Shown: piece by piece, positions 1 through 10,917 of the stretch | How the letters are laid out: each line of letters starts with the position of its first letter | Numbering within the stretch: position 1 is the first letter of the stretch | Assembly: GCA_963932465.1 (NCBI GenBank) | Contig: OZ010791.1 | Coordinates: 157,784,012-157,848,011 of the forward strand | DNA: 64,000 nt | Origin: Maratus speciosus | Taxonomy: Eukaryota; Arthropoda; Arachnida; Araneae; Salticidae | Reading direction: 5' to 3' | Notes under the pieces: generated by a model | Told to the model about the DNA's origin: nothing | The model's database searches: none | Seen by the model: only the letters and a program-made list of their open reading frames with translations | Made by a program: the position numbers and the translations under genes

Positions 1-1440
1 TTAATTACAACGATTTATATTCCTTGTTTAAAGTATATTTTCAAGATGACTTTGTGGCTTGAAAATTAAATATGTTGTTGAGATGGAACACAGAAAATCA
101 AAGTTGATTTTGTATCTTTTAAGCAAGCTTTCAGTAGGATATGGAAAAAAAAATGAATACTATATAGGTAGGATTTATTTTCCATCGGAAAAACTCAAAG
201 TATTTATAAAATATTCAGATATTGGAAATAATTTCACTCTGGTTCGCTTTCACGATTTTCTTTCATGTTCTATAACCATCATATAACGCAATCATAATTT
301 AAATTTGATAATATTGAAACATTTACTTCGAAAATATACTCTGTAAGAGAATTAAATGTAATGATACTCTTGTCATTGTTGCAAAAAATGAAAATTAATA
401 TGCAAAATTATATCATAAATATAAAGTACTGAAAATTGAAAGGAAAGAAAAAACAAAAAACAAACGATGATAATATAAAAATATGTTTCAGATCAAACAT
501 AATTATAAGAATATTTATATTTTCAAACCTCATTACCTTCCTAAAATATTAAATATCAGCACATTTTTCTTAATAGAATTTTATTCAACTTGATTTTTTA
601 AAATAATTTTTTAGCACAGCTGTTTTTTAGCATAGCTTGGATTAATTACAACGATTTCTATTCCATGTTTAAAGTATATTTTCAAGATGACTCTGCGGCT
701 TGAAAATTAAGAATGTTGTTGAGATGGAACACAGAAAATCAAAGCAGATTTTGTACCTTTTAAGCAAACTTCCAGTAGAATTATTAAAAAAAAAAAAAAA
801 AAGAATACTATATAGGTAAGATTTATTTTCCATTGGAAAAACTAAAAAATATTTATAAAATATTCAGATATTCCAAATAACTTCACTCTGGTGCTTTCAC
901 GATTTCCTTTCATGTTCTACATCCATCATATAAAGCACTCACAACATTTATCATATATAAGTTTAAATTTGATAATATTGAAACATTTACTTCGCAAATA
1001 TACTCTGTAAGAGAATTAAATGAAATGATACTCTTGTCATTGTTGCAAAAAATGAAAAGTAATATGTAAAATTATATCATAAATACAAAATGTACTGAAA
1101 ATTGAAAGGAAAAAAAAATGATGATAATATAAAAATATATGTGCAGATCAAACATAATTATAAGAATATTTATATTTTCAAACCTCATTACCTCCCCAAA
1201 ATATTAAATATCAGCACATTTTTCAATAGGATTTTATTCAACTTTATTTTTTTAAATAATTTTTTAGCACAGCTTGGAATAAATCATATATAAGGTTAAA
1301 TTTGATAATATTGAAACATTTACTTCGAAAATATACTCTGTAAGAGAATGAAATGAAATGATACTCTTGTCATTGTTGCAAAAAATGAAAATTAATATGT
1401 AAAATTAAGTATAATATAAAGTATTGAAAGTTGAAAAAAA
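1..1440. repeat. Tandem repeat, about 641-bp unit, two copies plus a partial third
   Basis: Positions 1-641 are repeated from 642 to about 1280 with small indels. Both begin with the same ATTACAACGATTT stretch followed by GTTTAAAGTATATTTTCAAG. A partial third copy (about 1282-1440) restarts in the middle of the unit at ATCATATATAAG. The unit is AT-rich and has no credible coding capacity; short ORFs in it are chance. The first copy is probably cut by the window edge. Confidence 0.9.
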
Positions 1441-2172
1441 AGAACTTAATAATGAAATATCATTTGAAATTACATTCTTTTTATTTATGTATGGGCATTT
1501 GTTTATATAGATTAAATGATAATTGCAATTTGATCAAGCTATTTAGCAAGCATTAATATCTAAATATATGCATTGTTTTTTTAATAACAAGCAGGGAAAA
1601 TTACTTCTGGACTACAAAATATTTATTTATAAAATAGAGGTCTAAAGAAATATTAAACAAATTCATTATTTTGAAAATGATATGCATTTATTGAAAACAC
1701 ACAAATGAACACACAAGCCTTTTAAAACAAAATTAATTTTATTGGATGTAAAAAAGAACCAAATATGCAAATTATTAAAATAAAAATAATTTAGATTTTA
1801 AATAGCATTATATGTTTAATTATCTAATAAAAGTCACTATTTTCCTATAAAATTTCAGCTTGAAATAGAGTTCACATAATCGTACAAAAGGGTTCTTTCT
1901 TACCTTTTACCATTGTAATCCATTTTCACAAACATGAAATAAAGTATTTCACGAAGTAGCGATAAAACACTATTTTTAAAAAAGTTATATGCACTTTAAA
2001 AAATATTCTTGATACTGCATACTGCTATCGTGATACAACATATTTTTTTAATGCGCTACATAATAATAATCATTACGAATGCGAGATTTAAAAATCCGCA
2101 TGTATTTCTGAACACACAGTCAAAAATAACTAGACATTTCTTTCTGAAGAACGTAATACGTAGTGTACATCC
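1441..2172. other. AT-rich stretch, nothing recognised
   Basis: No open frame of note, no repeat partner elsewhere in the window and no RNA gene was recognised. Confidence 0.6.
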
Positions 2173-2589
2173 AAATACATGGTGTTTCAATATTGTAATA
2201 ATATTTCTGTCAAGCACTGCACAACTAAAGAAAACTGCATTTAACTAAAGAAATCAGGAGCTTATCACAAAGCTAATGGTCGTTTAAAATCACCGTCACT
2301 TGAAATATTAAAAATACATGGTGTTTCAATATTGTAATAATATTTCTGTCAAGCACTGCACAACTAAAGAAAACTGCATTTAACTAAAAAAATCAGGAGC
2401 TTATTACAAAGCTAATGGTCGTTTAAAATCACCGTCACTTGAAATATTAAAAATACATGGTGTTTCAATATTGTAATAATATTTCTGTCAAGCACTGCAC
2501 AACTAAAGAAAACTGCATTTAACTAAAGAAATCAGGAGCTTATCACAAAGCTAATAGTCGTTTAAAATCACCGTCACTTGAAATATTAA
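2173..2589. repeat. Three tandem copies of a 139-bp unit
   Basis: Units start at 2173, 2312 and 2451, each with AAATACATGGTGTTTCAATA, exactly 139 bp apart. They differ by only a few substitutions (for example TTATCACAAAG versus TTATTACAAAG), so the duplication is recent or homogenised. Confidence 0.95.
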
Positions 2590-3574
2590 TCGACCAACAA
2601 TCTTACATTAGACACATCTTCACAATAGAAATACCCTGTCAGCATATTTTTCCGCGCCCATTATTTCCGTTAATGACGCAATCGTTGGCTGAGAGACTGG
2701 CAGCTCAAACTCGGTCCTGATTTGCAGAATGAATTTCAGTTGATTTTTATCATCGGGAAATGAAATAATGTAGGAATAACGAATACAATTTTTTTTTCTT
2801 CATTAGTATATTTTTTAATGCGTTGCAATTATCTATTATAAGATATAATTATTACAGTTAGGACGCTTTCAGACAAAGGCATAAAATAAATATTTTGTCG
2901 TCAAACTTTCAAATAACTTATCGAATTTTAATAAATTAGTAATAAATTGCTACATTTCAAATTAAACTTAGTAAATCCAGGGATTATTTTAATATAGCGA
3001 CTTTTTATACCATACTTTTTATTATCTAATTATAAAACAGTAATGTGTAAATATGGCAGAAGATTTTTATTAAGGGACATTGACTTAGCATATGGGAAGC
3101 AGACGAGAATTACCTAGTTAAGGCGAGCAGCAACTGTTGCATAAAAATTATAGCATGAAACTATAATAGCCACTAAGGTAGGGTCGCAGTATTTTAAATT
3201 GCTTCTGGTGCACAAAAACCTACGCTAAGCCATTAGGTGAGCATGTGTGTCGGGGGGAGGGGGTGGTGCCTAGCTGGTACGTTATTTTAATACAATTATT
3301 TGGAGAACTTTATATTTTGTGAAAGGCAATTCGTTAATTACTTTATTGCACTAAAAATAACTTAGTTCCAAAACTTAGTAAACGAACTAGTATTGCAATT
3401 TTGACAAACGCCCCATAATCTAATCACGTCGCTTGTTTTATAAAGTAATACCAAATTTAATGCATGGAATTTTAAACGTCTTTCAACCATTCGAAAGCGT
3501 TTTCTAATTCTGCTTACATTTATATTGCAATTGTATATACAGTCATCATACATATGATACAATTGTATTACATT
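2590..3574. other. Unique-looking AT-rich DNA, nothing recognised
   Basis: It contains a short G-rich run near 3252-3266. No gene, TIR pair or repeat was recognised. Confidence 0.5.
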
Positions 3575-3800
3575 CAGACACTTAAGTGTCTGATTTCTAA
3601 ATGTCTTAATTTCAGACGTATTATCATTTTTAAGACAGTTTATTTAGTTCATCCATACCATGATCACAGTAAGACACTTACGTGTCTTAAATTTAGACAT
3701 CTATGATGTCTGAAATTTCATATTCAGACACTTGAGTGTCTGAAATACTTTTTCAGTCACATATGTGTCTGAATTTAAGACGCCTCTATTTGCAGTGTAC
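3575..3800. repeat. Array of AGACAC/GTGTCT palindromes
   Basis: The segment starts with a perfect 18-bp palindrome (CAGACACTTAAGTGTCTG, 3575-3592). At least four variants follow: AAGACACTTACGTGTCTT, TAGACATCTATGATGTCTG, CAGACACTTGAGTGTCTG and CAGTCACATATGTGTCTG, separated by 10-60 bp. The array ends at TTTGCAGTGTAC (3790-3800). The organisation parallels the GAGTG arrays at 12.65 and 16.87 kb but uses a different word. A GC-richer stretch (3800-3905) with a GT-type splice-donor-like GGTATAAGT follows. Confidence 0.75.
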
Positions 3801-3939
3801 GTGGGGCGTAGTGTCCACGTAGTTCGTTCCGAAGAATTGTAGGGGGCGCTTTTACCTGCTGTGTCTAATGAAGAATTCGCCTTGCTCGCTTGTGTTTTCT
3901 TAGGTATAAGTTAACTGAAATTGCAATTTTTGATTTTTT

Positions 3940-5810
3940 TAGTAAAAACCGGCTCATTGCTGTGTTCCATACTGCACTTACTATTCACTAAAAAAATTCC
4001 AGAAATTTCTTTTCATGAATTTCCTTCACATTTGGAGTACAAACTGTTGAAAGAAAAAAAAAAAAGGACTTGTGGATTCTTTAAAATAATGAAACCTGAA
4101 AAAAAAAAATTATTATTAGGTTTTTGTTTCCTCGCATTTCATGATCAACACTTACAATATTTAAATTTACTGAAAATTGTTCACAATGTACACATATCTA
4201 TATTTTTCTAAATTAAAATTAAGTATCCATGGTTTTTTTTGTTTTTTTTTTAAGAAAAAGAAATCTATATGATTGTTTGCAGGATATTAGCAAAAAGACC
4301 TGCTTATTTTTTTATTATTATTATTATGAAACATGTAAATAAATTTTTATTTTTATCGTATACTTTTATACGTAACTGTCCAGAATTAGAATATTTAATT
4401 TTATGTGTGATTTTTTAATTTTTCTATATGCTTGTATAGTTAAGATTAGCCTCATATAAAAGTTAAATTTATTGAAAATCGTTCGCAGTGTACTGATATA
4501 TATATTTTATAAATAATTAAGAATTATGTAAATATCCATGTTTTGAAAAAAAATCGATATGAGTTGATTGCCGGATATTGGTGAAAAGACTTGCTTATTT
4601 TTTTATATTATGGTGTTGGTGCTATTTATGACGGCCAATTATCCACACGAGGAATATGGGCCCGAAAAATGGGGGGTGCCCTCCGTGGGGGTATTTCTGA
4701 GGGAACATAAACCGTATTTACGCAGTGAAATCCAAGGTTCGAAGAAAACCACGAAAACTCCGAACGATTAGGCCAACGGGCGCGATTGGGTTCGAACCCA
4801 GCATCTCTCGTCTACCAGCTTGATAGCAGAACTTCTCAGTCATTGGTGAGGGTTTTTTATATTATGAAACATGTAAATATATTTTTATTTTAATCGTATA
4901 CTTTTATACATGACTGTCCAGAAGTTGAAAACTTAATTTTATATGTAATTTTGTATTTTTTCTGTATGCTTGAATATTTCAGATCAACACGTATAATGGC
5001 CAAATTTATTGAAAATTGTTTGCAATGTACATACATATATATTTTCTTAATAATTAAGAATCATGTAAATATCCGTGTTTTGAAAGAAAAAAAATCGATA
5101 TGAGTTGATTGCCGGTTACTGGCAAAAAGGCTTGCTTATTTTGTTCATATTATGAAACATGCAAATATCCTTTTAATTGTATCATATAGTTTTATACCAT
5201 GAGTGTCCAGAGTTAAAATATTTAATTTTATATGTAATTTTATTATTTTTCTATATACTTGAATATTTCAGATCAACACATACAATGGCCAGATTTATTG
5301 AAAATTGTTTGTAATGTACATATATCTATATTTTTTAAATTGTGCAACAATAATCCATGTTTTGAAAAAAATATTTCGTTATGAGTTAGTTGCCGGATAC
5401 TTGCTTATTCTTTTAATATTGTGTAAATATTTTTTTATTATATTTTTTATACTATGACTTCCTAAAATTCAAATATTTGATTTTATAATCTCCCCTGTTT
5501 TTTATTTTTTTTCTAAAAATGATTGAAATCTATCATTATTTTTTTTTTCCATTTTCAGTATCTCTAATGTTTACAATTATCCAAAGTTGTCCGCAATCAA
5601 CTTTATATACCTATATTTTACATCAGGAATCCGGTGCAAAAAATAATTAAATGGTTTAAAAAGTTTTCCTGATTTGAGAAGAATTTGTTTTTTTGAAAAA
5701 GTTTTGGTTAATTTTCTTAATATTTTGAAACTAGTAAATATAATTTTTTGAAAGTTTTACTGTATATTTTATACGGTCAGAATTCCCAGGGTTTCAAGCA
5801 ATTAATAATT
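3940..5810. repeat. Degenerate tandem repeat, about 270-290-bp unit
   Basis: Successive copies share GTTTTGAAAAAAA, GATATGAGTTGATTGCCGGATA, CTTGCTTATTTTT, ATTATGAAACATG and TATACTTTTATA. Copies can be followed from about 4300, 4590, 5131 and 5401, with weaker flanking copies. The second copy is interrupted by a SINE at 4613-4852, whose 14-bp target duplication lies in this repeat. Confidence 0.8.
4613..4852 (-). mobile_element. tRNA-derived SINE, copy 1
   Basis: A 240-bp insertion is flanked by a perfect 14-bp target duplication TTTTTTATATTATG (4599-4612 and 4853-4866). On the minus strand it starts with a tRNA-like head carrying a B box (GGTTCGAACCC, near 4790-4800) and an A-box region near 4837-4850. 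A GC-rich body follows and ends near GTCATAAATAGC. Two further copies lie at 30580-30822 (minus) and 35816-36044 (plus). The pol III promoter head and long TSD point to LINE-mobilised retrotransposition. The head has diverged slightly from the plus-strand copy. Confidence 0.88.
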
Positions 5811-6080
5811 TAAATGTAATTAAATGCAGGAATTTACTTATAATCTTTGTTTTCCGTTTTATAGTAACGTGTTATTTAATATTATTTGTTGTTTGTGCTT
5901 AAAGCATTGCATTTATTTATTTTATCTCCAAATCCTTCAGTTTTCCTGTTTACAGTACACCCCCCCCCCCACACACCTTAGGCAAAATATGCGTATATTA
6001 TCTATACCTTACATAACGCATATACAGAAACAGACGTTTTTCGTATTTTTATGTATGAAAGTAACACTTAATAAGTATTA
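5811..6080. other. Spacer, nothing recognised
   Basis: It contains a C-run followed by CACACA at 5958-5976. No gene or element was recognised. Confidence 0.5.
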
Positions 6081-6170
6081 CAGTAAAGCCCCGATTATCC
6101 GCGAGCGGATGATCCGTGGTACGGTTTATCCGCGGTGCGGTCTATCCGCGAAGCGAATTTTTTTTTATTA

Positions 6171-7701
6171 CACTGCTCAAAACAATTAAAGGATATTTGA
6201 AGTTTTACATAAAATAAAGATATAAACGAAATTTTTTTTGCCGAAAATAGAAGAAGAGACTCACAAATGCAAATTTTTCTGGTTTTCAAACTGTGGAGTA
6301 TGCAAATTTTGAGTTCGACGTCAAAAACGTCGCTTCAGCGGCAGCGAATGAAATTTGACTTTCAACTGGATAAAAGAGAATGAAGACAAGGATGATCGGC
6401 ATTCAGTGATTGCTTTGTTTCGATGAGTACGATGTCTCAGCGAAGTCATTTGACAGATTCAGAAGCTTTGAGAATTGTTGGTAGGTTAGAAGGGGGCCAA
6501 ACTCAAGCCGAAGTAGCGCAAGCCATTGGAGTGTCACAAAGTGTCATTTCCAGGATCTGGAACCGTTTTTTGGAGAGTGGATGTGCAGGCCGAAGACCAG
6601 GGCAAGGTCGTAGACGGGCAACAACGCCCAATGAAGATCGGTATTTAGCGTTAACAGCTCGGAGACACCGAACCATGAACGCTACTCTTCTCCAACAACA
6701 CCTTCGCTCGGCTACAGGCACCACGATTTCAACTCAGACTGTCCGAAACCGGCTCCATGCTGTAGGTCTGTATGCTCGCCGACCGATGGTATGTGTTAGA
6801 TTAACATCAAGGCATCGTCGCGACCGCAGGGAGTGGGCAACCGAGCATGTCAACTGGGGGAGAAATGAATGGAGCAATATTATGTTTTCTGACGAGTCCC
6901 GTTTTTCTGTGCATCCGGATAATAGGCGTATTTTCATCTGGAGGGACCGTGGCAGTAGGAATAATCCTGCGTTCGTGCACGAAAGTGTCAGATTTGGCGG
7001 TGGAGGAGTGTTGGTGTATGGTGGCATCTCCATTGACGGGCGCACTGACCTCTACATCATTCGAGATGGAGCTCTGACTGGTCGCCGATGTAGGGATGAG
7101 ATCCTAAGACCTACTGTAGTCCCTTACGCTGCAGCAATCGGAGATAACTTCATTTTAATGGACGATAACTGCAGGCCACATCGTGCAAACCTGGTGGAGG
7201 ATTTCCTTTTCGAGGAAGGAATCGTTCGAATGGAATGGCCAGCGTGTTCTCCAGACATGAATCCAATCGAGCACGTTTGGGACGCTCTAGGAAGACGAGT
7301 TTCTGGCCGCCAACAACCCCCACAAACTCTCCAAGAACTGGAAAGAGCTCTTCTGGAAGAGTGGGGCAGAATACCCCAACTCGTCATTAATAGCCTCATT
7401 AAGTCCATGCCTCAAAGGTGTTCAACGTTGCTGGCCGCCCGTGGAAACCATACCCCCTACTGAAAATGATTTTCTTTGAAGAAAACACCTTTTCTTATTC
7501 TTTTTTTCTCATATGCACAAATTGTGTTTTTTTCCTTTAGTACACAAATGCGCAATAAAATGCATTTTTTTCTGCCAAACATGTGTAATTTATTCTCATA
7601 TAACCTACTATGTCTGTCGACCATGTATCAGTCAGCTAAACAGTTTACCAGATACAAAATCCACCTAAAACTGCAATATCCTTTAATTGTTTTGAGCAGT
7701 G
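6171..7701 (+). mobile_element. Complete Tc1-family transposon
   Basis: The 1531-bp element has perfect 26-bp terminal inverted repeats beginning CACTGCTCAAAACAATTAAA at 6171 and ending at 7701, then a weaker match for about 10 bp. The TA target duplication is at 6169-6170 and 7702-7703. It encloses one intact transposase gene and sits inside an older pogo-type MITE. Perfect TIRs, an intact ORF and base composition far less AT-rich than the surroundings indicate a recent arrival. Confidence 0.96.
6423..7463 (+). CDS. Tc1-family DD34E transposase, intact
   Basis: This 346-aa protein is the expected length for a Tc1/IS630-type cut-and-paste transposase, which acts in the nucleus on its own TIRs. 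Residues about 8-55 form a helix-turn-helix (GQTQAEVAQAIGVSQSVISR region), followed by a basic GRRPGQGRRR linker and a second HTH-like segment to about residue 115. The catalytic triad is visible: D157 in MFSDESRF, D248 in LMDDNCRPH and E283 in PDMNPIEHVWD, with 34 residues between the last two (DD34E). I chose the first ATG at 6423; a second in-frame Met follows three codons on. An AATAAA lies downstream at 7554. No stop or frameshift is present, so the gene may be functional. Its GC-rich codons contrast with the AT-rich host DNA and would fit horizontal acquisition, which is an inference. Confidence 0.96.
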   Translation: MSTMSQRSHLTDSEALRIVGRLEGGQTQAEVAQAIGVSQSVISRIWNRFLESGCAGRRPGQGRRRATTPNEDRYLALTARRHRTMNATLLQQHLRSATGTTISTQTVRNRLHAVGLYARRPMVCVRLTSRHRRDRREWATEHVNWGRNEWSNIMFSDESRFSVHPDNRRIFIWRDRGSRNNPAFVHESVRFGGGGVLVYGGISIDGRTDLYIIRDGALTGRRCRDEILRPTVVPYAAAIGDNFILMDDNCRPHRANLVEDFLFEEGIVRMEWPACSPDMNPIEHVWDALGRRVSGRQQPPQTLQELERALLEEWGRIPQLVINSLIKSMPQRCSTLLAARGNHTPY

Positions 7702-8304
7702 TATTATTCAAGCCAACAGCAAGGAAAATACAATAAGCTTTACTAATAAATATAAACAGAAAAATACATGTATTCGAAAGTAAAAGAAGAATATTTCTAC
7801 ATTCGGTTTCTATGCTTAAAATATCAGATATAAAATCTTGATGCATTTTCTTGATTTTATTAACAAAACATAAACACAGCAATTAAAAGATTTAACAACG
7901 AAATAAGACTATTATGATAAATTCCAGGGGAGCATATCAAGAATAGCTTCATATTTGTGATAGAAAAGGTGTTTCCAAAGCAAGAAGCAAAAACAAGTGA
8001 CTGATTTTTTTTTTTTTTAAGAGGTAACTCGACACTTTTTGTACGGTATGTATGGCATTGTTTCTTGTTTACTGTTCTTTATTTTAGTGATTTAGACGTA
8101 AAGCAAAGGTTTCTGCTGTACTGTGCATATGTATGTATTTTAAACGTTTTATTATTTTTTTTGTACACTAAAACATAGTTTTTATGTTGAATTTTCTTTT
8201 TTTCTTGCTTGCACCCCATTTTCAGTCTTTTTCGGGTTATCCGCGATTTTTGTTATCCGCGGTGCCCTTGCCACCCAATTCCGCGGATAACCGGGACTGT
8301 ACTG

Positions 8305-10276
8305 TATTTATAGTAGGTATTCGCGATATCTGGCGACGACTGTAGTCTTTTAACGATTCCGAAACTAAGGGGTGATTGTGAAGGGCGTATAAGGAAGGGA
8401 AGAATCGAGTCTACGGTTTCGAGCTTACGACATGATTTGGTTTTATTATATGCATTGGTCAGCAATCCCTGATAATAAAAATGATTTTTCAGTCACGTCA
8501 GGTTAGCATGCTGTTTGGTTATTCGGTGCTGATATCCTCAGTTTCAACCTAGTTGCTCTATAAAAAATTCCTTTTTCTTTCTTCCCATAAAAGTATAATT
8601 CCAGAAACTTCCCCATCAAACAGCTTTTACTGAAGAAGCATTCATTTCACTCAGGGTTTTACAAACTATATGTATACGTACCAGTAGTACGCGAAATGTC
8701 CGATGCTGGTACTGGAAGCAAATTTTATGAATACACCATATTACAATAAAAGTTTCTAAGACTGTATAACAAGGAACCTGCAAAAATTTAGTTTTTAGAC
8801 AGGCTTCCGTCTTAGCAGTTATAATTGCTGGTACTATTTTCTCGGTACTATAGAAATTTTACGTTTAAGGCTGGATATATTTATAGACAAATTCCAATTA
8901 TGTAAGTTGTCCTATATTATGAAATGGAAAACGGATCATTCCCATCATCCCCCCCCCCCCCCTGCCTCCTCAGAAGCAGTTTCGAAATCCTATGAAAAAC
9001 AGTAGATATTGAAGTACGTTTTTTTTCTGAAATTTAGAGAAATGGTCAAAAGAAGACTGATTTACAAGCGCAGAAGCAGTTTCGAAATCCTATGAAAAAC
9101 AGTAGATATGGAAGTACGGTTTTTTTTTTCGGAGATATTTTAAACGTTTTCAGTGCTTTTTTTTAAAAAAAACAGTTTAAGCAGTACTAAACTACAATTT
9201 GATCGTTCGGCATGAAGTAAAAATAAGAATTGCCAATAGCTACGCGCCTATTTTTTTTAGAACTATAATACCAAAAAAGGAAGAAAAAATATTATAATTA
9301 CCACAGTATTTCCCGAGAAAAAGGTACATTAATACCAGCTACAATCGGACCTCCATTTAGATAGATTTTCATTTAAAAATGTAAGTTCATAAAAATTTGC
9401 ATTTCGTTTCCAAAAACTGTCCTGAGCGTCTGTAGTCTACCCCGGTATACGGTGCCGAAGCATTAGGTTCAATTGTTTCAAGGTTCATTGAAAAAAAACC
9501 AACTATATATGTTTTAAATTTGTTTGAAAAACCAACCAGTAGCGGACAAAGCCGGCTAGAATGTATTAAAGTCTTTAAACAAAGTTTTTTTTAAATATTA
9601 AATTTAAAAAAGATTTTGCTAGACACAAGCTGTCTTTTAAAAAATGCTGTTAAACTGGGGGGGAAGAAAATGTTCAATAAATTTTAAATGTAGCTGTTAA
9701 AATAAAAAATAAAGTATAAACATATGTGTTTTGTGAATTAAAAAATAATACAATAAGAAATATTTATTTAAATCTACTTTTGCGCGTGAAATCCTAAATA
9801 ACTTAATACTGCTTATTTATTTATTTACTGAAAAAGGAAAAAGATAACAAAATCTCTTAGTTTCTTCCTAACTTTTGTCGAGCTTCAAGAAAGCTGAATT
9901 CATCTTTGTATTGATTTTCTTATCTAAAGCACATAAATTTCTTTTTTATTTCAAAAGACTTCTTAAGCAAATAAAAGATATATATTAATTTAAAACGCAT
10001 TTGAATTTCGCAGTATCAATTGTTGTTTTCGGTTAAACGTTTGATTTGCATTAAATTTTATGAAACAGAAAAAAATAAGAAATATTTAATGTAATAAGAT
10101 TTTCTCAAATACTATTAAAAGTGTAACTAAGATCAACTTGCATAAAAAACTTTGTTGTATAATAGCTGATTTTCGAAAACGTGTTTTTTTTTTTTTTTTT
10201 TTTTGAGAAGGTTAATATTAATATTTTTTAAAACCAAAGATGTCGTTTTAGCAGACGATATAAGATGGTTAAGTGG

Positions 10277-10278
<2 letters not shown>
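8305..10278. other. AT-rich spacer with a local 99-bp duplication
   Basis: CAGAAGCAGTTTCGAAATCC occurs at 8973 and again at 9072, giving two units of about 55 bp spaced 99 bp apart. A C-run lies near 8950-8962. No gene was recognised in the rest. Confidence 0.6.
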
Positions 10279-10317
<39 letters not shown>

Positions 10318-10335
10318 TCTTTTTTTTTTTTTTTT
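10279..10335. repeat. (TA)n microsatellite followed by poly-T
   Basis: An uninterrupted TA run of about 36 bp is followed by a T-rich tract. The short ORF crossing it is low-complexity. Confidence 0.95.
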
Positions 10336-10694
10336 GGTATCTGAATAGTCAATGGACGCTTCAAAATTCGAAAAAGACATTTTTTTGAGAGACAGTTAAT
10401 ATAATATTAAACGGATTACATCGTTAAAAAGAATAAAATACGATATTGAAGTGTGTGTTTTTTGTTTTCAGTATTTCGAATAGATGTGGGTTTTAAAAAA
10501 CGCGAAAATAAGAGCCGTCTGCGCCCATCGTATCTTTTTTCCTTTGAAATCTCCGGAAAAGACGTCGCGCAACATTTGAAATGAAAAAAAATGTTTTTTG
10601 ATGAGTGCTTTTTAATTACGATCTCAGCTAGTTATCAACAATGAAATATCTTATCCTCAGATGCATTCGGACCTGCATTGGGCTAGAGTCAGCA
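10336..10694. other. Spacer, nothing recognised
   Basis: AT-rich; no element or gene was recognised. Confidence 0.5.
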
Positions 10695-10917
10695 CGGGTC
10701 GGGTTGTACCGCGACCGAAGACACGACATACAAGGCCAGTTCATGACATTTAAAACGTCACATGGTGTGGATCATCTTTACATGGTGATAGGTACAAAGT
10801 ACCCCATCGTTTTGTGTAAATCGACATGTAAAGATGGCCCACTCGTGCGACTTTTCAAAGTCATGAACTGGCCTTCTATGTCGTTGATCGCGGTTTTACC
10901 CGACCTCTACCTGAAAA
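10695..10917. mobile_element. Foldback MITE, about 220 bp
   Basis: The left arm (about 10701-10787) and right arm (about 10827-10915) are inverted copies. Shared blocks are GGTCGGGT, ACCGCGA, AAGGCCAGTTCATGAC and CATCTTTACATG, around a 40-bp loop. The element is GC-richer than its surroundings. The 125-aa open frame across it is a by-product of the palindrome and not a credible gene. No clear target duplication was found. Confidence 0.75.

Larger units (their letters stand above)
6081..8304. mobile_element. pogo/Tigger-type MITE split by a Tc1 element
   Basis: The left end CAGTAAAGCCCCGATTATCC (6081) and the right end, whose reverse complement is CAGTACAGTCCCGGTTATCC (ending 8304), are terminal inverted repeats with TA on both sides (6079-6080, 8305-8306). 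Both subterminal regions repeat TTATCCGCG. These ends match the common pogo/Tigger MITE type. Without the nested Tc1 element (6171-7701) and its duplicated TA the body is about 690 bp and has no transposase, so it is non-autonomous. Confidence 0.88.

Noticed and set aside
1..1440. CRISPR or satellite centromeric array
   Set aside because: There are only about two and a quarter copies of a 641-bp unit. No short regular direct repeats with unique spacers occur anywhere in the window.
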